A stretch of 64,000 nt of DNA from positions 372,001 to 436,000 of the forward strand of contig CAMQGK010000466.1 of the NCBI GenBank assembly GCA_947000775.1, written 5' to 3'. This stretch comes from Pterois miles (lineage: Eukaryota; Chordata; Actinopteri; Perciformes; Scorpaenidae). The notes under the pieces were generated by a model, which had not been told where the DNA came from, did not search any database, and worked only from the letters and a program-made list of their open reading frames with translations. The translations under genes were made by a program, and so were the position numbers. The first letter of the stretch is position 1. Every line of letters begins with the position of its first letter. Below are positions 1 through 14,329 of the stretch, one piece after another.

Positions 1-89
1 TTATAATGTAGTCCAGTACAACACCACCACTAAGTATGTATGACCACAAAGCTAGAAGATAGTTAACACCTTCTTGACATTATATGCAG

Positions 90-140
90 GCAGAACAGTG
101 AGTGTTTTAAATATTATAAATTGACCTGTAACCTGAGCAG
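90..140 (+). CDS. Possible internal exon of an unidentified plus-strand gene
   Basis: An acceptor (TATATGCAG) precedes base 90 and a strong donor (GCAG then GTAAGC) follows base 140. Between them one frame is open: one base completing a codon, sixteen codons reading QNSECFKYYKLTCNLS, and two bases left over (phase 2). The following acceptor at 465-466 continues in the matching phase to a stop, which is the main support. I do not recognise the protein. The stretch is short, so a chance pair of splice signals is possible. Confidence 0.3.
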
Positions 141-466
141 GTAAGCTCTGATGGTGTCCTCTGATCTCTTGGAAGGAAGTGCCATAGCTGGTATCAGCAG
201 TGAAGAAGAATCAATGGTCCAGCTGCCCCATGAAGAAAGAGTACAACACGAAGAGTTATGTAAAACTGCCTTTCTTTCTGCTGTATTACTGAAAAATGGC
301 TCACTTATGGATTTACATGCTAACTTACATTTAAAAATTTGTATGTCTTCAAGTATTTTTTTAAGAAGTTATCATTTGTATGTACTTATAATGATTTAAT
401 ACATAATAAAGGAATCAGTAAATTACTAAGTATTCAGTAATAATTGTAATGACTTCTTACCTTTAG

Positions 467-512
467 TATCCACTGCTTGGAGGGTGTGCAGACCAATGTG
501 AGGTCATCATGA
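467..512 (+). CDS. Possible terminal exon of the same unidentified plus-strand gene
   Basis: The acceptor is TTACCTTTAG at 457-466. Joined in phase 2 to the exon ending at 140, this reads S-IHCLEGVQTNVRSS and stops with TGA at 510-512. Two competing readings exist. Another plus frame from the same acceptor stays open to about 571. A minus-strand reading runs from 573 to a stop at 463. None resembles a protein I can name, so strand and frame are uncertain. No AATAAA is seen before the satellite begins near 620. Confidence 0.3.
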
Positions 513-3500
513 CCAACAACCCAGCTCCTTCACAGCCCACCGTCAGCCAGTCCATCAAACCCAGGGCATGAATCTGGGAGAAACACACGTACTTAATGTG
601 ACCCTCTGTTTATCATGACATTTACAGATATACTATACTAGGACTTTTTTCCATATCATTAACATACTATACTGACTTTTTCCACATACTATACTATCAC
701 TTATTTCATGTGAAATTTGTCGGAATACTACGCTGACTTTTTTCCTGAAAATTTTTGACAAACTATACTAGGACCTTTTTCATGAAAACTTTCGACATAC
801 TATATATACTATGACTTTTTTCATGGAAATTTGGGAACATACTATACTGACTTTTTTCAAGAAAATTTTCGACATACTATGACTTTTTTTCATAAAAATT
901 TTCCACATACTATACCATGACTTTTTCCATAAACATTTTAGACATACTATACTATGACTTTTGTCATGAAAATTATCCATATACTATGGCTTTTTTCATG
1001 AAAATTTTCCACATACTATACTATGACTTTTTTCATGAAAATTTGGCAACATACTATACTGTGAATTTTTTGATGTGAAATTTGTCGGAATACTATACTA
1101 TGACTTTTTTTTCATGAAATTTTTCGACATACTATACTATGACTTTTTTCATGAAAATTTTCCACATACTATACTATCACTTATTTTATGTGAAATTTGT
1201 CGGAATACTACACTGACTTTTTTCCTGAAAATTTTTTGATATACTATACTGTGACTTTTTTTCATGAAAATTTGGCAACATACTATACTGTGACTTTTTT
1301 GATGTGAAATTTGTCGGAATACTATACTATGACTTTTTTCATAAAAATTTTCCACATACTATACTAGGACTTTTTTCATGAAAATTTTCAACTGACTATA
1401 CTATGACTTTTTTCATAAAAAATTTCCACATACTATACTATGACTTTTTTCATGAAAATTTTCGACATGCTATACTATGTCTTTTTTCACGAAAATTTTC
1501 AACATACTATACTGTCTTTTTTCATGAAAATTTTCGACATACTATACTATCACTTATTTCATGTGAAATTTGTCGGAATACTACGCTGACTTTTTTTCTG
1601 AAAATTTTCGACATACTATACTATGACTTTTTTCATGAAAATTTTCGACATACTATATATACTATGACTTTTTTCATGGAAATTTGGGAACATACTATAC
1701 TGTGACTTTTTTGATGTGAAATTTGTCGGAATACTATAGTATGACTTTTTTTCATGAAATTTTTCGACATACTACACGATGACTTTTTCCATGAAAATTT
1801 TCAACATACTATACTATGACTTTTTTCAGAAAAAATTTACACATACTATACTGACTTTTTTTCATGGAAATTTTCGACATACTATACTATGACTTTTTTC
1901 ATGAAAATTTTCCACATACTATACTATGACTTTTTTCATGGAAAATTTTCGACACTGTGCTATGACTTTTTTCAAGAAAAGTTTTGACATACTATACTAT
2001 GACTTTTTTTCACGAAAACTTTCAACATACTATACTATGACTTTTTTCATGAAAATTTTCGACATACTATACTATGTCTTTTTTCATGAAAATTTTCAAC
2101 ATACTATACTATGTCTTTTTTCATGAAAATTTTCAACACACTATACTATGACCTTTTTCATGTGAAATTTGTCGGAATACTACACTGACTTTTTTCATGA
2201 AATTTTCTTTGACATACTATACTAGGATTTTTTTCATGGAAATTTGGCAACATACTATACTATGACTTTTTCATGAAAATTTTCGACATACTATACTATG
2301 ACTTTTTTCATGGAAATTTGGGTACATACTATACTATGACTTTTTTCATGAAAATTTTCCACATACTATACTGTGACTTTTTTCATGGAAATTTTGGTAC
2401 ATACTATACTATGACTTTTTTTCATGAAAATTTTCCACATACTATACTATGACTTTTTTTCATGAAAATTTTCGACATACTATACTATGACTTTTTCATA
2501 GAAATTTTTCGACATACTATACTATGACTTTTTTCATGAAATTTTTCGACATACTATACTATGACTTTTTTCCATAAAAAATTTCCACATACTATACTAT
2601 GACTTTTTTCATGAAAATTTTCGACATACTATACTATGACTTTTTTCATTAAATTTTTCGACATACTATAGGAGGACTTTTTTCCTGAAATTTTTTTTGA
2701 CATACTATACTAGGATTTTTTTCACGGAAATTTGGCAACATACTATACTATGACTTTTTTCATGAAAATTTTCCACATACTATACTATGACTTTTTTCAT
2801 GGAAATTTGGCAACAGACTGTACTATGACTTTTTTCATGAAAATTTTCCACATACTATACTATGATTTTTTTTCATAAAAATTTTCCACATACTATACTA
2901 TGACTTTTTCCATGAAAATTTTCGACATACTATACTATGACCTTTTTTCATGAAAATTTTCGACATACTATGACTTTTTTTCATAAAAATTTTCAACATA
3001 CTATACTATGACTTTTTCCATAAAAATTTTCGACATACTATACTATGACTTTTTTCATGAAATTTTTCGACATACTATACTATGACTTTTTTCATGGAAA
3101 TTTGGCAACATACTATACTATGACTTTTTTCATGGAAATTTGGCAACATACTATACTATGACTTTTTTCATGAAAATTTTCGACATACTATACTATGTCT
3201 TTTTTCACGAAAATTTTCAACATACTATACGATGACTTTTTTCATGAAAATTTTCGACTTACTATACTATGACTTTTTTTCATGGAAATTTTGCAACATA
3301 CTATACTATGACTTTTTTCATGAAAATTTTCGACATACTATGACTATGACTTTTTTCATAAAAATTTTCGACATACTATACTATGTCTTTTTTCATGAAA
3401 ATTTTCAACATACTATACTATGACTTTTTTCATGTGAAATTTGTCGGAATACTACACTGACTTTTTTCCTGAAATTTTTTTTGACATACTATACTAGGAT

Positions 3501-6029
3501 TTTTTTCACGGAAATTTGGCAACATACCATACTATGACTTTTTTCATGAAAATTTTCGACATACTATACTATGACTTTTTTCATGAAAATTTGACATACT
3601 ATACTAGGACTTTTTCCATGAAAATTTTCGACATACTATACTATGACTTTTTTCATAAAAATTTTCCACATACTATAATATGACTTTTTTCATGAAAATT
3701 TTTCCACATACTATACTATGACGTTTTTTCATAAAAATTTTCCACATACTGTACAATGACTTTTTCCATAAAAATTTTCAACATACTATACTATGACTTT
3801 TTTCATGAAAATTTTCGACATACTATACTATGACTTTTTCCATGAAAATTTTCGACATACTATACTATGACTTTTTTCATGAAAATTTTCGACATACTAT
3901 ACTATGTCTTTTTTCACGAAATTTTTCAACATACTATACTATGTCTTTTTTCATGAAAATTTTCAACATACTATACTATCACTTATTTCACGTGAAATTT
4001 GTCGGAATACTACACTGACTTTTTTCCTGAAATTTTTTTTGACATACTATACTAGGATTTTTTCCACGGAAATTTGGCAACATACTATACTATGACTTTT
4101 TTCATGAAAATTTTCGACATACTATACTATGACTTTTTTCATGAAAATTTTCGACATACTATACTATGACTTTTTTCATGAAAATTTCGACATACTATAC
4201 TATGACTTTTTTCATGAAAATTTGGCAACATACTATACTGTGACTTTTTTGATGTGAAATTTGTCAGAATACTATACTATGACTTTTTTCCTGAAAATTT
4301 TTCCACATACTATAATAGGACTTTTTTCATGGAAATTTTCAACATACTATACTATCACTTTTTTCATGTAAAATTTGTCCAAATACTACACTATGACTTT
4401 TTTCCTGAAAATTTTTCGACATACTATACTAGGATTTTTTTCACGAAAATTTGCAACATACTATACTATGAGTTTTTTCATGAAAATTTTCGACATACTA
4501 TACTATGACTTTTTTCACGAAAATTTTTGACATACTATACTAAGACTTTTTTCATGTGAAATTTGTGGCAACATACTATACTATGACTTTTTTCATAAAA
4601 ATTTTCGACATACTATACTATGACTTTTTTGATGTGAAATTTGTCGGAATACTATACTATGACTTTTTTCATAAAAAATTTTCCACATACTATACTATGA
4701 CTTTTTTCATGAAAATTTTCGACATACTATACTATGTCTTTTTTCACGAAAATTTTCAACATACTATACTATGTCTTTTTTCATGAAAATTTTCAACATA
4801 CTATACTATCACTTATTTCATGTGAAATTTGTCAGAATACTACACTGACTTTTTTCCTGAAAATTTTTTGACATACTACACTAGGACTTTTTTCATGGAA
4901 ATTTTCAACATACTATACTATCACTTATTTCATGTGAAATTTGTCGGAATACTACACTGACTTTTTTTCCTGAAAATTTTTTTGACATACTATACTAGGA
5001 TTTTTTTCACGGAAATTTGGCAACATACTATACTATGACTTTTTTCATGAAAATTTTCGACATACTATACTATGACTTTTTTCACGAAAATTTTTGACAT
5101 ACTATACTATGACTTTTTTGATGTGAAATTTGTCGGAATACTATACTATGACTTTTTTCATGAAAATTTGACATACTATACTATGAGTTTTTTGATGTGA
5201 AATTTGTCGGAATACTATACTATGACTTTTTTCATAAAAAATTTTCCACATACTATACTATGACTTTTTTCATGAAAATTTTCGACATACTATACTATGT
5301 CTTTTTTCACGAAAATTTTCAACATACTATACTGTCTTTTTTCATGAAAATTTTAAACATACTATACTATCACTTATTTCATGTGAAATTTGTCGGAATA
5401 CTACACTGACTTTTTTCCTGAAACTTTTTTTGACATACTATACTAGGATTTTTTTCACGGAAATTTGGCAACATACCATACTATGACTTTTTTCATGAAA
5501 ATTTTCGACATACTATACTGTGTCTTTTTTCAAGAAAAATTTTCGACATACTATAGTATGTCTTTTTTCGTGAAAATTTGACATACTATACTATCACTTT
5601 TTTCATGTGAAATTTGTCGGAATACTACACTGACTTTTTTCCTGAAAATTTTTGACATACTATACTAGGATTTTTTTCACAGAAATTTGGCAACATACTA
5701 TACTATGACTTTTTTCATGAAAATTTTCGACATACTATACTATGACTTTTTTCATGAAAATTTTCCACATACTATACTATGACTTTTTTCAAGAAAACTT
5801 TCGACATACTATACTATGACTTTTTCCATGAAAATTTTCGACATACTATACTATGACTTTTTTCATGAAAATTTTCGACATACTATACTATGACTTTTTT
5901 CATGAAAATTTTCGACATACTATACTATGACTTTTTTCAAGAAAATTTTCGACATACTATACTATGACTTTTTCCATGAAAATTTTCGACATACTATACT
6001 ATGACTTTTTTCATAAAAATTTTGACATA

Positions 6030-6085
6030 CTATACTATTGTGTTTTTCTTTAAGGTGACTCCAATTTTTTTTTTAGGATGGCATA
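6030..6085. other. Non-repeat interruption in the satellite
   Basis: About 45 bp between two normal units does not match the satellite (TTGTGTTTTTCTTTAAGG, then GTGACTCC, a T-run and AGGATGG). It is too short to classify. A second interruption follows at about 6370-6506, AT-rich and partly unit-like, before the long A-run. Confidence 0.6.
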
Positions 6086-6506
6086 CTATACTATGAGTTT
6101 TTTCATGAAAATTTTGACATACTATACTGCTTTTTTCACGAAAAATTTTGCGACATACTATACTATGACTTTTTTCATGAAATTTATTTCTTTTTTATGT
6201 GATTTTGGAATATATACTTTTTTCATAAAAATTTTCCACATACTATACTATGACTTTTTTCATGAAAATTTTCGACATACTATACTATGTCTTTTTTCAC
6301 GAAAATTTTCAACATACTATACTATGTCTTTTTTCATGAAAATTTTCAACATACTATACTATCACTTATTATGGAAATTTGAGAATATAATGATTTTTAA
6401 AATTTTCTCTTTTTTCTATTTTTTTCTTCCTTATTTCATGTGAAATTTGTGGATCTCCTGACTTTTTTTCTGAAAATTTTTTAAAAAATAAAATAGGAAA
6501 GGAAAG

Positions 6507-6559
<53 letters not shown>
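6507..6559. repeat. Poly(A) run of 53 bases inside the satellite
   Basis: Fifty-three consecutive A residues sit between a degraded unit and a return to normal units. It could be the tail of a retroposed fragment on the plus strand (the preceding 6370-6506 is diverged), a slippage expansion of the unit's A-tract, or an assembly artefact. Confidence 0.9.
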
Positions 6560-6561
<2 letters not shown>

Positions 6562-9500
6562 ATTTTTTCATGAAAATTTGACATACTATACTATGAGTTT
6601 TTTTGATGTGAAATTTGTCGGAATACTATACTATGACTTTTTTCATAAAAAATTTTCCACATACTATACTATGACTTTTTTCATGTAAATTTTCGACATA
6701 CTATACTATGTCTTTTTTCACGAAAATTTTCAACATACTATACTGTCTTTTTTCATGAAAATTTTAAACATACTATACTATCACTTATTTCATGTGAAAT
6801 TTGTCGGAATACTACACTGACTTTTTTCCTGAAATTTTTTTTGACATACTATACTAGGATTTTTTTCACGGAAATTTGGCAACATACCATACTATGACTT
6901 TTTTCATGAAAATTTTCGACATACTATACTGTGTCTTTTTTCAAGAAAAATTTTCGACATACTATAGTATGTCTTTTTTCGTGAAAATTTGACATACTAT
7001 ACTATCACTTTTTTCATGTGAAATTTGTCGGAATACTACACTGACTTTTTTCCTGAAAATTTTTGACATACTATACTAGGATTTTTTTCACAGAAATTTG
7101 GCAACATACTATACTATGACTTTTTTCATGAAAATTTTCGCATACATACTATACTATGACTTTTTTCAAGAAAATTTTCGACATACTATACTATGACTTT
7201 TTCCATGAAAATTTTCGACATACTATACTATGACTTTTTTCATGAAAATTTTCGACATACTATACTATGACTTTTTTCATGAAAATTTTCGACATACTAT
7301 ACTATGACTTTTTTCAAGAAAATTTTCGACATCCTATACTATGACTTTTTCCATGAAAATGTTCGACATACTATACTATGACTTTTTTCATAAAGATTTT
7401 CCACATACTATAATATGACTTTTTTCATGAAAATTTTCCACATACTATACTATGACTTTTTTTCATAAAAATTTTCCACATACTACACAATAACTTTTTC
7501 CATAAAAATTTTAGACATACTATACTATGACCTTTTTTCACGAAAATTTTCAACATACTATACTATGACTTTTTTCATGAAAATTTTCCACATACTATAC
7601 TATGACTTTTTTTCATAAAAATTTTCCACATACTACACAATAACTTTTTCCATAAAAATTTTAGACATACTATACTATGACCTTTTTTCACGAAAATTTT
7701 CAACATACTATACTATGACTTTTTTCATGAAAATTTTCCACATACTATACTATGACTTTTTCCATGAAAATTTTCGACATACTATACTATGACTTTTTTC
7801 ATGAAAATTTTCGACATACTATACTATGACTTTTTTCATGAAAATTTTCGACATACTATACTATGACTTTTTTCAAGAAAATTTTCGACATACTATACTA
7901 TGACTTTTTCCATGAAAATTTTCGACATACTATACTATGACTTTTTTCATAAAAATTTGACATACTATACTATGACTTTTTTGATGTGAAATTTGTCGGA
8001 ATACTATACTATGACTTTTTTCATAAAAAATTTTCCACATACTATACTATGACTTTTTTCATGAAAATTTTCGACATACTATACTATGTCTTTTTTCACG
8101 AAAATTTTCAACATACTATACTATGTCTTTTTTCATGAAAATTTTAAACATACTATACTATCACTTATTTCATGTGAAATTTGTCGGAATACTACACTGA
8201 CTTTTTTCCTGAAATTTTTTTTGACATACTATACTAGGATTTTTTTCACGGAAATTTGGTAACATACCATACTATGACTTTTTTCATGAAAATTTTCGAC
8301 ATACTACACTGTGTCTTTTTTCAAGAAAATTTTCGACATACTATAGTATCTTTTTGTAAATTTAAACTATACTACAAATACTTTTTTCGTGAAAAAAAAA
8401 AAAAAAAAATTTTAAACATACTATACTATCACTTATTTCATGTGAAATTTGTCGGAATACTACACTGACTTTTTTCCTGAAAATTTTTGACATACTATAC
8501 TAGTATTTTTTTCACAGAAATTTGGCAACATACTATACTATGACTTTTTTCATAAAAATTTTCCACATACTATAAAATGACTTTTTTCATGAAAATTTTC
8601 CACATACTACACTATGACTTTTTTTCATAAAAATTTTCCACATACTACACAATAACTTTTTCCATAAAAATTTTAGACATACTATACTATGACCTTTTTT
8701 TCACGAAAATTTTCAACATACTATACTATGACTTTTTTCATGAAAATTTTCCACATACTATACTATGACTTTTTCCATGAAAATTTTCGACATACTATAC
8801 TGTGTCTTTTTTCAAGAAAAATTTTCGACATACTATAGTATGTCTTTTTTCGTGAAAATTTGACATACTATACTATCACTTTTTTCATGTGAAATTTGTC
8901 GGAATACTACACTGACTTTTTTCCTGAAAATTTTTGACATACTATACTAGGATTTTTTTCACAGAAATTTGGCAACATACTATACTATGACTTTTTTCAT
9001 GAAAATTTTCGACATACTATACTATGACTTTTTTCATGAAAATTTTCCACATACTATACTATGACTTTTTTCAAGAAAATTTTCCACATACTATAAAATG
9101 ACTTTTTTCATGAAAATTTTCCACATACTACACTATGACTTTTTTTCATAAAAATTTTCCACATACTACACAATAACTTTTTCCATAAAAATTTTAGACA
9201 TACTATACTATGACCTTTTTTTCACGAAAATTTTCAACATACTATACTATGACTTTTTTCATGAAAATTTTCCACATACTATACTATGACTTTTTCCATG
9301 AAAATTTTCGACTTTACTTTTTTTTCAAGAAAAATTTTCGAATACTATTTGTCTTTTTCGTGAAAATTTGACATACTATACTTCACTTTTTTATGTGAAA
9401 TTTGTCGGAATACTACACTGACTTTTTTCCTGAAAATTTTTGACATACTATACTAGACTTTTTTCACAGAAATTTGGCAACATACTATACTATGACTTTT

Positions 9501-12500
9501 TTCATGAAAATTTTCCACATACTATACTATGACTTTTTTTCATAAAAATTTTCCACATACTACACAATAACTTTTTCCATAAAAATTTTAGACATACTAT
9601 ACTATGACCTTTTTTCACGAAAATTTTCAACATACTATACTATGTCTTTTTTCATGAAAATTTTAAACATACTATACTATCACTTTTTATGTGAAATTTG
9701 TAATCTCTCTTTTTTTGATTTTTTTTGCATACTATCTTTTTTTCACGGAAATTTGGCAACATACCATACTATGACTTTTTCATGAAAATTTCGACATACT
9801 ATACTTGTCTTTTTTCAAGAAAATTTTCGACATACTATAGTATGTCTTTTTCGTGAAAATTTGACATACTATACTATACTTTTTTATGTGAAATTTGTCG
9901 GAATACTACACTGACTTTTTTCCTGAAAATTTTTGACATACTATACTAGATTTTTTCACAGAAATTTGGCAACATACTATATATGACTTTTTTCATGAAA
10001 ATTTTCGACATACTATACTATGACTTTTTTCATGAAAATTTTCCACATACTATACTATGACTTTTTTCAAGAAAATTTTCCACATACTATACTATGACTT
10101 TTTCCATGAAAATTTTCGACATACTATACTATGACTTTTTTCATGAAAATTTTCGACATACTATACTATGACTTTTTTCATGAAAATTTTCGACATACTA
10201 TACTATGACTTTTTTCAAGAAAATTTTCGACATACTATACTATGACTTTTTCCATGAAAATTTTCGACATACTATACTATGACTTTTTTCATAAAAATTT
10301 GACATACTATACTATGACTTTTTTGATGTGAAATTTGTCGGAATACTATACTATGACTTTTTTCATAAAAAATTTTCCACATACTATACTATGACTTTTT
10401 TCATGAAAATTTTCGACATACTATACTATGTCTTTTTTCACGAAAATTTTCAACATACTATACTATGTCTTTTTTCATGAAAATTTTAAACATACTATAC
10501 TATCACTTATTTCATGTGAAATTTGTCGGAATACTACACTGACTTTTTTCCTGAAATACTATACTAGGATTTTTTTCACGGAAATTTGGTAACATACCAT
10601 ACTATTACTTTTTTCATGAAAATTTTCGACATACTATACTGTGTCTTTTTTCAAGAAAAATTTTCGACATACTATAGTATGTCTTTTTTCGTGAAAATTT
10701 GACATACTATACTATCACTTTTTTCATGTGAAATTTGTCGGAATACTACACTGACTTTTTTCCTGAAAATTTTTGACATACTATACTAGGATTTTTTTCA
10801 CAGAAATTTGGCAACATACTATACTATGACTTTTTTCATGAAAATTTTCGACATACTATACTATGACTTTTTTCATAAAAATTTTCCACATACTATAATA
10901 TGACTTTTTTCATGAAAATTTTCCACATACTACACTATGACTTTTTTTCATAAAAATTTTCCACATACTACACAATAACTTTTTCCATAAAAATTTTAGA
11001 CATACTATACTATGACCTTTTTTCACGAAAATTTTCAACATACTATACTATGACTTTTTTCATGAAAATTTTCCACATACTATACTATGACTTTTTCCAT
11101 GAAAATTTTCGACATACTATACTATGACTTTTTTCATGAAAATTTTCGACATACTATACTATGTCTTTTTTCACGAAAATTTTCAACATACTATATTATG
11201 TCTTTTTTCATGAAAATTTTCAACATACTATACTATCACTTATTTCATGTGAAATTTGTCGGAATACTACACTGACTTTTTTCCTGAAATTTTTTTTGAC
11301 ATACTATACTAGGATTTTTTTCATGGAAATTTGGCAACATACCATACTATGACTTTTTTCATGAAAATTTTCGACATACTATACTATGACTTTTTTCATG
11401 AAAATTTGACATACTATACTAGGACTTTTTTCATGAAAATTTGGCAACATACTATACTATGACTTTTTTTATAAAAATTTTCCACATACTATACTAGGAC
11501 TTTTTTCATGAAAATTTTCGACTGACTATACTATGACTTTTTTCATAAAAAATTTCCACATACTATACTATGACTTTTTTCATGAAAATTTTCGACATAC
11601 TATACTCTTTTTTCACGAAAATTTTCAACATACTATACTCTTTTTTCATGAAAATTTTCGACATACTACACTATGACTTTTTTCATGAAAATTTTCGACA
11701 TAATATATACTATGACTTTTTTCATGAAAATTTTCGACATACTATACTGTGTCTTTTTTCAAGAAAATTTTCGAGATACTATAGTATGTCTTTTTTCATG
11801 AAAATTTGACATACTATACTATCACTTATTTCATGTGAAATTTGTCGGAATACTACACTGACTTTTTTCCTGAAAATTTTTGACATACTATACTAGGACT
11901 TTTTTCATAAAAATTTTCCACATACTATACTATGACTTTTTTCATGAAAACTTTCGACATACTATACTATGACTTTTTTCAAGAAAATTTTCGACATACT
12001 ATACTATGACTTTTTCCATGAAAATTTTCGACATACTATACTATGACTTTTTTCATAAAAATTTTCGACACACTATACTATGAGTTTTTTCAAGATAATT
12101 TTTGACATACTATACTGTCTTTTTTCACGAAATTTTTCAACATACTATACTATGTCTTTTTTCATGAAAATTTTTGACATACTATATTATCACTTATTTC
12201 ATGTGAAATTTGTCGGAATACTACACTGACTTTTTTCCTGAAAATTTTTTTGACATACTATACTAGGATTTTTTTCACGGAAATTTGGCAACATACTATA
12301 CTATGACTTTTTTCATGAAAATTTTCGACATACTATACTATGACTTTTTTCACGAAAATTTTTGACATACTATACTGACTTTTTTGATGTGAAATTTGTC
12401 GGAATACTATACTATGACTTTTTTCATAAAAGAATTTCCAGATACTATACTATGACTTTTTTCATGAAAATTTTCGACATACTATACTATGACTTTTTTC

Positions 12501-13233
12501 ACGAAAATTTTCGACATACTATACTATGACTTTTTTCATGAAAATTTGACATACTATACTAGGACTTTTTTCATGAAAATTTGACATACTATACTATGAC
12601 TTTTTTGATGTGAAATTTGTCGGAATACTATACTATGACTTTTTTCATAAAAAATTTTCCACATACTATACTATGACTTTTTTCATGAAAATTTTCGACA
12701 TACTATACTATGTCTTTTTTCACGAAAATTTTCAACATGCTATACTATGTCTTTTTTCATGAAAATTTTCGACAAACTATACTATCACTTATTTCATGTG
12801 AAATTTGTCGGAATACTACACTGACTTTTTTGACATACTATACTAGGATTTTTTTCACGGAAATTTTCAACATACTATACTATGTCTTTTTTCATGAAAA
12901 TTTTCAACAAACTATACTATCACTTATTTCATGTGAAATTTGTCGGAATACTACACTGACTTTTTTGACATACTATACTAGGATTTTTTTCACGGAAATT
13001 TGGCAACATACCATACTATGACTTTTTTCATGAAAATTTTCGACATACTATACTATGACTTTTTTCACGAAAATTTTCGACATACTATACTATGACTTTT
13101 TTCACGAAAATTTTCGACATACTATACTATGACTTTTTTCATGAAAATTTGACATACTATACTAGGACTTTTTTCATGAAAATTTGGCAACATACTATAC
13201 TGTGACTTTTTTTGATGTGAAATTTGTCGGAAT

Positions 13234-13270
13234 ACTATACTATGACTTTTTTTATAAGTCATAATATAGT
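13234..13270. repeat. Hairpin formed by an inverted satellite fragment
   Basis: ACTATACTATGACTT (13234-13248) is followed after 7 bases by AAGTCATAATATAGT (13256-13270), its reverse complement except for one base. It is the only place where part of the unit was seen in opposite orientation. The surrounding 13250-13370 is rearranged and AT-rich. Confidence 0.8.
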
Positions 13271-14329
13271 ATATATATAGTAAATTTTCGACTGACTATA
13301 CTATGACTTTTTTCATAAAAAATTTCCACATTTTACTATGTCATTACATAAAGTCATTTACTATGACTTTTTTGATGTGAAATTTGTCGGAATACTATAC
13401 TATGACTTTTTTCATAAAAAATTTTCCACATACTATAATATGACTTTTTTCATGAAAATTTTCCACATACTATACTATGACTTTTTTTCATAAAAATTTT
13501 CCACATACTACACAATAATTTTTTCCATAAAAATTTTCGACATACTATACTATGACCTTTTTTCACGAAAATTTTCAACATACTATACTATGACTTTTTT
13601 CATGAAAATTTTCCACATACTATACTATGACTTTTTCCATGAAAATTTTCGACATACCATACTATGACTTTTTTCATAAAAATTTTCCACATACTATAAT
13701 ATGACTTTTTTCATAAAAATTTTCCACATACTATACTATGACTTTTTTTATGAAAATGTTCGACATACTATACTATGACTTTTTTTCTTGAAATTTGTCG
13801 GAATACTACACTATGATGGTTTTCATGAAAATTTTTGACATACTATACTATGATTTTTTTCATGAAATTTGTCAACAAACTTTCCTATGACTTTTTTCAC
13901 ATGAAATTTGTCGGAATACTATACTATGACTTTTTTCATGTGAAATTTGTCGGAATATTATACTATGACTTTTTTCATTAAAATTTTCGACATACTATAC
14001 TATGACTTTTTTCATGAAATTTGTCGACATAGTATACTATGACTTTTTTCGCATGAAATTGGTCGACATAGTATACTATGACTTTTTCATGTGAAATTTG
14101 TCGGAATACTACACTGACTTTTTTCCTGAAATTTTTCGACATACTATACTATGACTTTTTCATACAGAATTTTCATAAAACTTTTTTGTTGTGAAATTTG
14201 TCAGAATACTATACTATAACTTTTTTTCATGACAATTTTGGACATACTATACTATGACTTTTTTTCATGAAAATTTTCGACATACTATACTATGACTTTT
14301 TTGATGTGAAATTTGCCGGAATACTATAC

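Larger units (their letters stand above)
5194..7370. repeat. Higher-order duplication inside the satellite
   Basis: The ordered run of variant units beginning at GATGTGAAATTTGTCGG (5194) recurs from 6605 with nearly the same sequence for roughly 750 bp. It includes the rare markers ACTATAGTATGTC (about 5550 and 6960) and TTTTTTTTGACATAC. The offset is about 1.41 kb. Shorter copies of the same order begin near 7983 and 10325. This indicates amplification of multi-unit blocks by unequal exchange rather than unit-by-unit growth only. Confidence 0.75.

Noticed and set aside
151..399. Plus-strand ORF of 82 codons near the left end
   Set aside because: It begins just after a strong donor (141) and ends without a good splice signal in frame; better explained as intron between 140 and 467, though its acidic start is curious.
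463..573. Minus-strand exon reading IHALGLMDWL and ending at TAA
   Set aside because: Phase fits the coiled-coil gene but the stop lies against a plus-strand acceptor, no similarity is recognised, and the intron would exceed 15.9 kb; kept only as an alternative.
1403..1705. Long open frames through the satellite giving F/Y/H/I-rich peptides
   Set aside because: They repeat with the 37-bp unit in all frames, lack codon bias and change with each unit variant; by-products of a stop-poor repeat.
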